Assembly (NCBI GenBank): GCA_022769845.1
Contig: JALEIO010000033.1
Span: 1-16,237, forward strand
Reading direction: 5' to 3'
Origin: Oscillospiraceae bacterium
GTDB taxonomy: Bacteria; Bacillota; Clostridia; UMGS1810
Length of the DNA stretch: 16,237 nt
Shown: positions 7,452-14,821 of the stretch, piece by piece
How positions within the stretch are numbered: position 1 is the stretch's first letter
Layout: every line of letters begins with the position of its first letter
Position numbers and translations under genes: made by a program
The notes under the pieces: model-generated
Told to the model about the DNA's origin: nothing
The model's input: only the letters and a program-made list of their open reading frames with translations
The model's database searches: none

Positions 7452-9332
7452 TCAATATACAAACATTAATGCTCCGTCATCTATGTCGGGCAAATCTACA
7501 AATCCGTCTTTTATTTCAAGTTCTTTTTCTTCAAACGGCGTCATAAATTTTGCCTTTGTGCCTTCAAAATTAATTTTTATTTTATGCGATTTTATTATTT
7601 TTTGCTGCGGCTGATTGCTTACAAATGCAATAATTTTATAGTCGTCACACTCTATAACGTCAGCAAAAAGATTTTTGTCAAACGTTTCTACAAAAGGTAT
7701 CAGTCCCGTTATTTCTATTGTATCATCAATCTCCATACCGCCTCTAAAATCGTCCACCGCTCTGTTTTTCGGCGGATTTTTCCATTCCCAGAAGCCGTCT
7801 GCGCACATAGCCTCAAAAGTACCCGTTATATCGTGGAAAAATACATCAGCGCCGCCGTTTGCAAATTTATCAATTTTTTCACATTCTTCATCGGAAAGCA
7901 TATATTTTATCGGTACATAAAGTGCCTTTACATTAAGAACATTCTTTTCCAAATCGGACGCACGCACAAAATCAACGTTAAATCCGAGCTGATATAACTT
8001 TTTGCAAATGCTGACCGTAATATACTGCCAAATATTTACGCCGCCCATAAGATTGTCGGTAAGCGCGTCGGCGTATGCATAGGCATAATCGGAATGAAGC
8101 ACTGCAATATGTGTTCTTTTCTTTTCGCAGGCAACAATTTTGTCCGAAAAGCCGTTAAGATATTTTAAAAGCTTTGTATCGCGGTCAAAGCCATCGGTTT
8201 TTGTGCCGTTGGTATGCAAAAGGCCACAAACATCGCCCTCGGGAACACCGTCACGCGGACAGTCGCCGCGCCACTGATAATAACAAATTCCCTTATGCCC
8301 CGCGCCGATAAACGCATATGTGGACTGATAAAATTTTCTCGACGGCATTTTTGTTCGCGCGTCCAGCTCTGCCGCCCATGCGTGCTTGCCGCACAGCGCC
8401 GCCGCCGACTCCGAAAGGTTAATGGTATGCTTTGCGCTGAAATAATCAACACCGTCAAAATTTGTGTAGAGCGTAATGGAAATGGAATCCATTCCCTCGC
8501 ACACTTCAAAATAGCTCTCTCCCCTGTCGGCATTGTTATTGCCGCTTGAGCTTACCGTCATACAAGTAAATGTTTCTATATCGGGTGCGCCATCCTTTGA
8601 CGCGTCGGACGATTTTATAAGAAAATCAGAAAGCGCGCGCATTGAAAACAATCTCCATCGCACCCATTCTTCTATTTTATCTTTTGTCTGCGGACGTTTT
8701 GTGGGCGGACAATAATTTTTGGCTTCTTCTTCGGTCATAACACCACTTTCCGTAAGATATTTTCTGTATGCCTCAACCGCGAGCGGATGATAGTCAAACA
8801 CACCGTTTGCCGGATAATGCGGCTCATTGTAAATCTGATACGATATAAGCGATTTAAACTTTAAATAATGCTCTGCCAGCGCCTTTGTGCAGTCGTAATT
8901 ATCCTTTAAAATGCCTTCGTGGAAAAACGTTGAATGCATAAATGACGCCCAGTCCTTACGCATTTCTTCACCGTCATTGTTAATCATAAGATAGTCGGTG
9001 TTTCCGCGGATATTCATAACGTAACCCTGAAGTCTTATGCTTATTCCGAGGCCGTTTTTTTCTGCCTCTTTAGCCATTTCATCAATAAACGGAGAAGAAA
9101 TTACAACCTTTCCGTCATCACCGAGCGAAATATCGGAAAGCGCCGCCGCACGAAGAAAATGAAACCCCGACTCCTTCATAAGACGCAAATCCTTTTTCAT
9201 TTCTCCCATTCGGTCACCTGTCGGCGGAACGGGATATTTTGTGGGATAAAACGACGGATAATATGATACGCCGAATCCCATAATTGCCTTGCCGTTTTGA
9301 TATAGTATTCCGTCTTTAAATTTGTAGTTCAC
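7452..9332 (-). CDS. GH42-like glycoside hydrolase (beta-galactosidase-like)
   Basis: Cytoplasmic retaining glycosidase of 626 residues with no signal peptide. Residues 1 to about 370 form the TIM barrel; the acid/base is expected at E170 in YQIYNEPHYP and the nucleophile at E322 in AWAAELDART, matching clan GH-A and especially GH42. About 400-545 looks like the Rossmann-like trimerisation domain (HIAVLHSDYAYAYAD, ALYVPIKYMLSDEE, GGADVFFHD), and about 560-626 is a small beta domain. I do not see the four-cysteine zinc site of some GH42 enzymes. The start is GTG with AAGGGA 8 bases upstream. It is first in an operon with an AlkD-like protein and a sugar isomerase. The true substrate could be a beta-galactoside, arabinoside or other plant or host sugar. 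Confidence 0.85.
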   Translation of the reverse strand: MNYKFKDGILYQNGKAIMGFGVSYYPSFYPTKYPVPPTGDRMGEMKKDLRLMKESGFHFLRAAALSDISLGDDGKVVISSPFIDEMAKEAEKNGLGISIRLQGYVMNIRGNTDYLMINNDGEEMRKDWASFMHSTFFHEGILKDNYDCTKALAEHYLKFKSLISYQIYNEPHYPANGVFDYHPLAVEAYRKYLTESGVMTEEEAKNYCPPTKRPQTKDKIEEWVRWRLFSMRALSDFLIKSSDASKDGAPDIETFTCMTVSSSGNNNADRGESYFEVCEGMDSISITLYTNFDGVDYFSAKHTINLSESAAALCGKHAWAAELDARTKMPSRKFYQSTYAFIGAGHKGICYYQWRGDCPRDGVPEGDVCGLLHTNGTKTDGFDRDTKLLKYLNGFSDKIVACEKKRTHIAVLHSDYAYAYADALTDNLMGGVNIWQYITVSICKKLYQLGFNVDFVRASDLEKNVLNVKALYVPIKYMLSDEECEKIDKFANGGADVFFHDITGTFEAMCADGFWEWKNPPKNRAVDDFRGGMEIDDTIEITGLIPFVETFDKNLFADVIECDDYKIIAFVSNQPQQKIIKSHKIKINFEGTKAKFMTPFEEKELEIKDGFVDLPDIDDGALMFVY

Positions 9333-9372
9333 AAAATCAGTCCCTTATGTATTATTTATAAAGCTTTTTATT

Positions 9373-9401
9373 ATTCTACCACACAAATTGTTAAATGTAA
9401 A
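9373..9401 (-). promoter_or_regulatory. Promoter of the glycosidase operon
   Basis: On the minus strand TTTACA (9401-9396), a 17-base spacer and TAGAAT (9378-9373), about 40 bases before the GTG start. Confidence 0.65.
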
Positions 9402-9420
9402 CCGAATTATCAACATTTAA

Positions 9421-9449
9421 TTGAAATTTTGTTGGCATTATGATAAAAT
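9421..9449 (+). promoter_or_regulatory. Promoter of the GNAT/DUF554 operon
   Basis: TTGAAA (9421-9426), 17 bases, TAAAAT (9444-9449), with TG one base before the -10 hexamer. It lies about 30 bases from the start codon and is back to back with the glycosidase promoter. Confidence 0.6.
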
Positions 9450-9477
9450 ATTTTTAATGTACGGGAAGGTGAATTTT

Positions 9478-9984
9478 ATGGTTGTACGAACAGCACTGCT
9501 TAAAGATTTAACCGAAATTTTAAACATATACAATTATGAAGTGGAAAACGGAATATCGACGCTCGATTTGCACAAAAAGACATATGACGAGCAAAAGGTA
9601 TGGTTTGATGAACACAACAAAGAAAACCATCCGTTAATTGTTGCCGAAACAGACAACAAAATTGCAGGCTATGCTTCGCTTTCGCCATACCGCAGCAAGG
9701 AGGCATACAAATCCACCGTTGAGCTTTCGGTGTACGTTTCGCCCGATTTTAGAAATATGGGAGTTGCAACTTGTCTTATGGAAAAAATAATTGAACTTGC
9801 AAAAAGCGACCCAAACACGCATACAATAGTTTCGGTAATAACCTCGGGAAACGCGGCAAGCTGTGCCCTGCACGAAAAATTCGGATTTACCTTTTGCGGA
9901 ACTATAAAGCGTGTAGGCAAAAAATTCGGAAAATTTTTGGATATTGATAATTATTATCTTTTTACGGACGGTGAAGATAAATGA
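9478..9984 (+). CDS. GNAT N-acetyltransferase, phosphinothricin/methionine-sulfone acetyltransferase-like
   Basis: Acetyl-CoA-dependent acetyltransferase of 168 residues, close in layout to the Pat/Bar/MnaT group that acetylates amino-acid analogues. The acetyl-CoA loop is R92-N-M-G-V-A97 after YVSPDF; the early NYEVENGISTLDL and WFDEHNKENHPLIVAE stretches and the late NAASCALHEKFGF are typical of that group. The start is ATG 9478 with GGAAGGTGA upstream; longer in-frame starts would overlap the promoter. The gene overlaps the next one by four bases (ATGA). The physiological substrate is unknown; these enzymes often act on methionine sulfone or sulfoximine. Confidence 0.88.
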   Translation: MVVRTALLKDLTEILNIYNYEVENGISTLDLHKKTYDEQKVWFDEHNKENHPLIVAETDNKIAGYASLSPYRSKEAYKSTVELSVYVSPDFRNMGVATCLMEKIIELAKSDPNTHTIVSVITSGNAASCALHEKFGFTFCGTIKRVGKKFGKFLDIDNYYLFTDGEDK

Positions 9985-10700
9985 CAGGCTTGGGAACAAT
10001 AATAAACGCATCGGCAATAATTCTGGGAGGAATTATCGGCATTATAGGCGGAAAATTTATAAGTGAGCGCTACCGAAACATTCTTATTAAAGCCAGCAGT
10101 ATTTGCGTAATGTTTATAGGAATAGGCGGCGCAATCGAAAAAATGATGACGGTTGACGGCGTGAATTTATCGAGCGGCGGCGCAATGATGACGATTGTAA
10201 GCTTTGCCATCGGCTCTCTTATCGGAGAATTTTTGGATATTGAAGGAAAAATAGATAGCTTCGGAGAATTTTTAAAACGAAAAACGGGCAGCGGCGGCGA
10301 TAATAAATTTGTTGACGGCTTTGTTACCGCTTCTGTTACTGTCTGCGTTGGCGCAATGGCGGTTGTAGGCGCAATAAATGACGGAATTTCGGGAGATTAT
10401 TCCATTTTGCTTGCAAAATCTATGCTTGACTTTATAATGGTTATGCTGCTTTCTTCCGCCCTTGGCAAAGGCTGTATTTTTTCGGCTATTCCCGTTGCCG
10501 TGCTGCAAGGCAGTGTAACGCTTCTCGCTCGGTTTATAGCGCCACATCTTACAGACGCGGCGCTTAACAATCTTTCTCTTACAGGGTCGATGCTTATTTT
10601 CTGCATTGGTGTAAATCTTGTTTGGGAAAAGAAATTTAAAGTTGCAAATATGCTTCCGACAATCATTATAGCAGTAATATGGGCGTTTATATTTAAATAA
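9981..10700 (+). CDS. DUF554-family membrane protein
   Basis: Hydrophobic 239-residue protein with about six or seven membrane segments. The opening TGLGTIINASAIILGGIIG and the later ATASVTVCVGAMAVVGAINDG-like stretch (around 116-134) are characteristic of DUF554 (YdfK/YqgA type), whose role is unknown. The C-terminus is a further hydrophobic helix (LPTIIIAVIWAFIFK). It is translationally coupled to the acetyltransferase by the ATGA overlap. The last 20 bases of the coding sequence also form the 5' arm of the downstream terminator. Confidence 0.88.
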   Translation: MTGLGTIINASAIILGGIIGIIGGKFISERYRNILIKASSICVMFIGIGGAIEKMMTVDGVNLSSGGAMMTIVSFAIGSLIGEFLDIEGKIDSFGEFLKRKTGSGGDNKFVDGFVTASVTVCVGAMAVVGAINDGISGDYSILLAKSMLDFIMVMLLSSALGKGCIFSAIPVAVLQGSVTLLARFIAPHLTDAALNNLSLTGSMLIFCIGVNLVWEKKFKVANMLPTIIIAVIWAFIFK

Positions 10701-10760
10701 TGTCTACTGAACAAATGGTTTTGCGAAACCATTTGTGTGAAATTTAAACGCCCATTTTTT
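10679..10760 (+). terminator. Nested hairpin terminator overlapping the end of the DUF554 gene
   Basis: Outer stem ATGGGCGTTT (10679-10688, inside the coding sequence) pairs with AAACGCCCAT (10746-10755), followed by a T run to 10760. Inside it is a perfect 11-bp hairpin, ACAAATGGTTT/AAACCATTTGT (10711-10736) with loop TGCG. The T run is on the plus side only, so it should stop transcription from the left. The remaining bases to 10842 show no clear terminator for the opposing operon. Confidence 0.75.
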
Positions 10761-10842
10761 ATGTTTTTTTGATTTTGTTATCCACATCTTCAGCAATGCT
10801 TTTTTAAATTTATGGCAAAAAATCTAATAGTTCACAATACTT

Positions 10843-11775
10843 TTACTTAAAATCTTCAATATCAAAATGCCACTCTTCTCTTTTTCTGAACGGGGTTTTA
10901 AATTTTTTGGTCAAAACGCCCTTTTCTTCAAGATGCACATAACACGCAACATCGCACGCTCTGCCGCATATTGAGCTTTGATACTCTCTTATCGGAGGAT
11001 AAAATATAAGCTCGTCAATAATTTTTTTTGCTTTTTCCTTGTCAATTTTTGCATTTCCGGCAATAATATCCAATCGGTCATCAAAATCAGAAAGCGCACC
11101 AAGCGGCATAAACGGATTTTTTGTGCCGTTAGCGCCGTTATAGTATGCCGAACATACCCACGGGTCGATATTTCCGTTTTGGTCAATCGCATTGCCGTGA
11201 CAGGCTGATACACACTTTTTGCAGTTATCGCAAAGATGCGGAACGTATTCCTTTGTAGGCTCTATTTCTGCATTGGTAAGAACAAAACCGTATCGCACAA
11301 ACGGCCCGAATTCATCAGTGAGCAATGCGTTGTGAAATCCTTTTTCACCAAGTCCGCATTTTATCGCTGTGTCCAAAAAATCAAGCTGTATTTCTTCTTC
11401 ACGGTTTCTATATACCGCATTGTATGCAACTTCAGGGTTTGTGCTGTCTTTTTCTGCCATAATTTGCTGATGCTTTCTTTGAGGAATTGCCAAAAAACCA
11501 TTTTCCTCAAGCATCATTGCAACCTGCATTTCAGCAATTGGCATAACCGTTTCGTCCATATTTTCAACTGCCATTGAAGTGTATTGATAATATGTGCTTC
11601 CTTCCTCTACTCCGCGGTAAATCCCGCGCAGTATTCTGAATCCCAGTCCGATAACCGTTTTGACTTCGGGCATAATTTTAAAAATTGGACTGTCCTTCTC
11701 AAATCTTTCAGCAGGCGCAAAACCAACAAGGTCAGCACAGTATTTTTTTGCAGTTTTTATAATTTTGTCTTTCAT
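10843..11775 (-). CDS. QueG-like double 4Fe-4S protein, paralog 1 of 3
   Basis: 310-residue iron-sulfur oxidoreductase of the COG1600 family, which includes epoxyqueuosine reductase QueG and resembles reductive dehalogenases. The N-terminal catalytic-like domain has the lineage signature STYYQYTSMA (60-69), then D132-F and CGLGEKG at 140-146, EFGPFVRYGF. The ferredoxin domain has C182-x2-C185-x2-C188-x3-C192, a lone C208 in WVCSAYY, and C270-x3-C274-x3-C278: eight cysteines, enough for two cubanes. The usual proline after the fourth cysteine is replaced by histidine, and the last motif has one extra residue compared with QueG. No HEAT repeats are present. It overlaps paralog 2 by four bases (ATGA) and is last in the operon. 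It is probably not the housekeeping QueG; substrate unknown. Confidence 0.85.
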   Translation of the reverse strand: MKDKIIKTAKKYCADLVGFAPAERFEKDSPIFKIMPEVKTVIGLGFRILRGIYRGVEEGSTYYQYTSMAVENMDETVMPIAEMQVAMMLEENGFLAIPQRKHQQIMAEKDSTNPEVAYNAVYRNREEEIQLDFLDTAIKCGLGEKGFHNALLTDEFGPFVRYGFVLTNAEIEPTKEYVPHLCDNCKKCVSACHGNAIDQNGNIDPWVCSAYYNGANGTKNPFMPLGALSDFDDRLDIIAGNAKIDKEKAKKIIDELIFYPPIREYQSSICGRACDVACYVHLEEKGVLTKKFKTPFRKREEWHFDIEDFK

Positions 11776-12671
11776 ATTTCCGCCCCCTTTTTGATATGCT
11801 CATAGCAGGCAATATCGCATTTTTTGCCGCACAGACACGGCGCATATCCCCACTTCACGCGCGGAAGAAAATCCATTTTTTTGTAAATTTCCCGTGCGCT
11901 TTTTTCATTAAAGCGTTTTTCGCCGTTTATGATTTTTTCACGCTCATCATCGCCCTTTAAAAACTCATCTGTCATAAACGGATTTGACTTATGCGCGCCC
12001 TTGTAATACACACCGCACTGCCAAGTGTCAAGCCCTTTTTCGCTTATGGCATTTCCCGGGCAAGCTTTTATGCACTCGCCGCATTTGTCGCATATTTTCT
12101 CTGTAAGCGGCTCGTCACATTCAAGCGGCGCGTCGGTGATTATAAAACAATATCTCATAAACGGGCCGTATTTTTTATTTATTATTCTTCCGCTTAAGCC
12201 CATCTCACCAAGTCCGCACGCCTTTGCTGCCTTTCCGAAATCAATAATAACGTCCGGAACGGGTTTTCCTTCTTCAACCGCGTCGGCATAAATAAGCTCA
12301 TATGTATCAACAACTTCAGGATTTGTCGTCTTGTCACCCTTAACCTTCAAATTCGGAATTGCCTTTTGCAAACAGGCGTCGTAGCCTTCGTTTTCAATAA
12401 GCGCACCCATTTTAAGAAGGAATATTTCCGCCATTTCTTCATCAATACACTTTACGCCCATTGTTGCATATGAGTAATACTGCGATTTTTGTTCCATAGC
12501 ATTATAAAGTCCTCTCGGAACGATAAATCCAAAGCCGATAATGCATTTTGCAGCCGGCAGAATCTGTTTTGGATCATGCTGCGGATTTTCTTCATCATAA
12601 ACCCTTCCTATGCCGCAAATTGTTGCGCCGAGTTCACGCGCTTTTTTCTTTATGAAATCGCTTGTAAGCAT
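11772..12671 (-). CDS. QueG-like double 4Fe-4S protein, paralog 2 of 3
   Basis: 299-residue relative of the flanking genes. It shares the SQYYSYATMG block (63-72), the D144-F column eight residues before CGLGEMG (152-158), and YGPFMRYCF. Cluster ligands: C194-x2-C197-x2-C200-x3-C204 followed by proline as in classical ferredoxins, lone C219 in WQCGVYY, and C281-x3-C285-x3-C289 with an additional C279. A cobalamin site is plausible by analogy with QueG but cannot be seen as a motif. The ribosome binding site TAGGAGG overlaps the stop of paralog 3, and the 3' end overlaps the start of paralog 1, so all three are one transcript. The protein ends right after the last cluster, whereas paralogs 1 and 3 carry a basic C-terminal tail. 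Confidence 0.85.
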   Translation of the reverse strand: MLTSDFIKKKARELGATICGIGRVYDEENPQHDPKQILPAAKCIIGFGFIVPRGLYNAMEQKSQYYSYATMGVKCIDEEMAEIFLLKMGALIENEGYDACLQKAIPNLKVKGDKTTNPEVVDTYELIYADAVEEGKPVPDVIIDFGKAAKACGLGEMGLSGRIINKKYGPFMRYCFIITDAPLECDEPLTEKICDKCGECIKACPGNAISEKGLDTWQCGVYYKGAHKSNPFMTDEFLKGDDEREKIINGEKRFNEKSAREIYKKMDFLPRVKWGYAPCLCGKKCDIACYEHIKKGAEI

Positions 12672-12683
12672 ATTTTTATCCTC

Positions 12684-13763
12684 CTATCTGTCAAGCTTCC
12701 ACGCTTTTTTTGTACGCAGCGGCGCTTTAAAGCGATTTTCCATACAGCCGCCTTTTTTCTCAAGAATAGATACGCAGGCGCGTATGCAGCCGCCGCATTT
12801 TGCCATATTGTATCCAACCCAGCTTGGAAAATACTTTTGCAGAGCCGTGTAAATTTTCATAATTTCCTTTTCGTTTGCAACGTCGGTAACGCCCTCCATA
12901 AGGTCAAGTGCACCGTTTTCGTTTTTGTCCCATACTTCCTTCGGAACAAACGGATTGTAATAGCGTCCTGCGTGCGTGTAAAACGCATAGCAGCGCCACA
13001 TATCAATATCGCCCCATTCAAGAATTTTTCCTTCAAGGTTAACTCTTACGGTTTTTCCTGAATTAATAGCCGGTATGCACGATCCGGGACATTCTCTTAC
13101 ACATGCTCCGCATCGTCTGCACAAAGGCTTTCCGGAATACATTTCATCATATTCAAGCTCCGCGTCAGTAAAAATAAACGCAACCCTCTGGAGAGGACCG
13201 AATTCGGGAGTCAAAAGCATTTTGCTCCATCCGATTTCTCCAAGTCCGCACGCCACCGCCGCAATTCTGAACTGAAACTGCAAATCGGGCGCAACGCTTC
13301 CTTCTCTTACCGGGCGTGTAAATTGTACGCTTCTATGATGTGCGGTTGCGGTTTTGGCGTTTTCGTTTATTTCAATCTGCTCCTCGGGCGAAAGCGTATT
13401 TCCGGGGCTTCCGTCCATATCGGACACAACGCCCCGTGCGCCGGTATTTCGGTAAATAAACGCCTCGTATCCTTCATCCTCAATTACCTTTCCCACCTGA
13501 TAAAGCACGGCAGGTGCAAAAATCTCGTTTATGCCGCCGTATGCCATTGACGGATACTGATAAAACTGCGTCCCCTCTTCAATGCCTCTTTGAACTCCTC
13601 TTGGAATTCTGAATACAAATCCAATACAGCTTTTCGCCTCGGGAAACAAAAACTGCGGATTCATCTCATCGGGAGCACCGTCAAAACGTGACATTGGTGC
13701 AATTCCGCACTTGTCAGCCCCCGCCGCAAACGCTGCTTCTTTAATCATTTTACTTGTTAGCAT
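12684..13763 (-). CDS. QueG-like double 4Fe-4S protein, paralog 3 of 3 (longest, most divergent)
   Basis: 359 residues, 50-60 longer than its siblings. The extra sequence lies mainly at about 108-155 (a polar stretch with MDGSPGNTLSPEE), at 232-252 between the fourth and lone cysteines, and at 272-300. It keeps TQFYQYPSMA (65-74), CGLGEIG (172-178) and EFGPLQRVAF. Ligands are C215-x2-C218-x2-C221-x3-C225-P, C258 in WRCYAFY, and C323-x2-C326-x3-C330, the last spacing being the canonical QueG one. The column that holds Asp in paralogs 1 and 2 holds Q164 here. It is the first of the three to be transcribed, 12 bases after the U32-like gene. A different substrate or partner role from its siblings is inference. 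Confidence 0.85.
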   Translation of the reverse strand: MLTSKMIKEAAFAAGADKCGIAPMSRFDGAPDEMNPQFLFPEAKSCIGFVFRIPRGVQRGIEEGTQFYQYPSMAYGGINEIFAPAVLYQVGKVIEDEGYEAFIYRNTGARGVVSDMDGSPGNTLSPEEQIEINENAKTATAHHRSVQFTRPVREGSVAPDLQFQFRIAAVACGLGEIGWSKMLLTPEFGPLQRVAFIFTDAELEYDEMYSGKPLCRRCGACVRECPGSCIPAINSGKTVRVNLEGKILEWGDIDMWRCYAFYTHAGRYYNPFVPKEVWDKNENGALDLMEGVTDVANEKEIMKIYTALQKYFPSWVGYNMAKCGGCIRACVSILEKKGGCMENRFKAPLRTKKAWKLDR

Positions 13764-13775
13764 TTTTTCACATCC

Positions 13776-14702
13776 TTAATTTATTTTTACTAATTTCAGC
13801 TTTTCGCCGTTTTCCACAACATATGGATAAATATTGTGTGCAGGCTCCAAAATTTCCAATATATTGCCTGAATATTTTCCTCTTATATAGCTTTTAAGCA
13901 CCATTGAAGGGTTTTTATGCACGCGTGTGGCAAGCTTCGCCGCGACAAAATACGGCTCATATTTTTGTATATCCTCCGGGCGCACAAAGTTTGAATCGTC
14001 AATCAAAGACATATAATGCTTTTCGTCGCTTAAATATTCACGGCACATTCCCACAAAATTATATGCATTGTCCATTTTTGAAATTTCGTCCTCGTGAGCA
14101 ACCAGATTATCGTGAAAAATGTGCGCAGAACAATTATTCAAACATCCGCTGTTTGCAAGCATATAAAGCTTTTTCCCGTTTTCGTCACACCAGTTTTTAA
14201 GAATTTTTATTGTGCCAAAATCGCGGTTATACTCTCTTTTCATATAGTAACCGTCAAAATATTTTGAAACATAATCCATTCCCTTAACGGTGCCGATTTC
14301 CATATTCACCGATGCCCTTGTTTCGAGATTTTCAAAGTTGTTTTTTATAAACTTTGCAATAAGAGGCGAGGTAGTTGTAACTGATTTTAAACCAAAATTT
14401 TCTTTTATATAATCTACCGACGCGCCGATTTTTTCAAAAAATGCCCGCGACTGACTGTCGCGCCCATAGCAGTTTGCGTTAAACAAAACATTAAGCGGTA
14501 TGCCTGCCGTATTAAGCTTTTTAAGCTCATCCACCTGACGTTTCTGACGCTCCCACAGCGTTTCATCACCAAAAGCAAGGCTGCTTCTGCCGTTTGGAAA
14601 ATCCCCCCACGAAAAATAAACCTCATATATATGTTCTTTATTTTCAATAATTGTATTTATAAAATTTGTATCGCTTGACGACATTCCAACTGTAAATTTC
14701 AA
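13776..14702 (-). CDS. Uncharacterised U32-like (PrtC/UbiU-type) TIM-barrel protein
   Basis: 308 residues. The start is TTG at 14702: a strong GGAGG (14715-14711) is 8 bases upstream, and a longer in-frame start at 14717 would overlap that site. The layout suggests a TIM barrel: EVYFSWGDF (27-35), PLNVLFNANCYG (69-80), ASVNMEIG (130-137), a strand ending FDGYYMKRE, then LANSGCLNNCSAH (182-194) and HDNLVAHE (197-205). The G-C-x3-C-S core is like the cysteine motif of U32 peptidase-family proteins, where cysteines hold a 4Fe-4S cluster (UbiU/UbiV) and partner RlhA-type RNA hydroxylation; C187, C191, C220 and H194/H197/H204 are candidate ligands. It is first in the operon with the three QueG-like proteins. 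Family membership is tentative; enzymatic role unknown. Confidence 0.7.
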   Translation of the reverse strand: MKFTVGMSSSDTNFINTIIENKEHIYEVYFSWGDFPNGRSSLAFGDETLWERQKRQVDELKKLNTAGIPLNVLFNANCYGRDSQSRAFFEKIGASVDYIKENFGLKSVTTTSPLIAKFIKNNFENLETRASVNMEIGTVKGMDYVSKYFDGYYMKREYNRDFGTIKILKNWCDENGKKLYMLANSGCLNNCSAHIFHDNLVAHEDEISKMDNAYNFVGMCREYLSDEKHYMSLIDDSNFVRPEDIQKYEPYFVAAKLATRVHKNPSMVLKSYIRGKYSGNILEILEPAHNIYPYVVENGEKLKLVKIN

Positions 14703-14738
14703 ATATATCACCTCCAAAGCATAAATTTAATTATCATC

Positions 14739-14767
14739 TTGATTTTAACACTAATTTATGATATTAT
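14739..14767 (+). promoter_or_regulatory. Promoter of the AraC-family gene
   Basis: TTGATT (14739-14744), 17 bases, TATTAT (14762-14767), with TG one base before the -10 hexamer. It gives a leader of about 48 bases. Confidence 0.55.
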
Positions 14768-14770
14768 AAA
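14742..14770 (-). promoter_or_regulatory. Candidate promoter of the U32-like/QueG-like operon
   Basis: On the minus strand TTTATA (14770-14765), 17 bases, TAAAAT (14747-14742), with TG one base before the -10 hexamer. It covers the same base pairs as the divergent AraC-gene promoter, each -35 overlying the other's -10. The -35 match is modest. Confidence 0.45.
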
Positions 14771-14771
14771 T
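14754..14771. repeat. Inverted repeat in the divergent promoter region
   Basis: ATTTAT (14754-14759) and ATAAAT (14766-14771), perfect 6-bp arms around six bases, overlapping both candidate promoters. It could be an operator for the AraC-family protein, though AraC proteins more often bind direct repeats and AT-rich palindromes arise by chance. Confidence 0.35.
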
Positions 14772-14821
14772 ATACAAAGCAAACTAAAATTATCGAAAAA
14801 CAAACATAAGGCGATGAAAAT

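Noticed and set aside
10711..10736. Perfect inverted repeat as a miniature mobile element end
   Set aside because: No target duplication or second copy is seen, and it lies inside a terminator structure directly after a gene.
12489..13061. A 190-codon plus-strand open frame across the paralog 2/paralog 3 boundary
   Set aside because: It is antisense to two clear Fe-S protein genes, has no ribosome binding site and no recognisable protein; it is a shadow frame.
10843..13763. The three QueG-like genes as a recent duplication or assembly repeat
   Set aside because: Lengths (310, 299, 359), insertions and most residues outside the motifs differ, so they are not repeated copies of one sequence.
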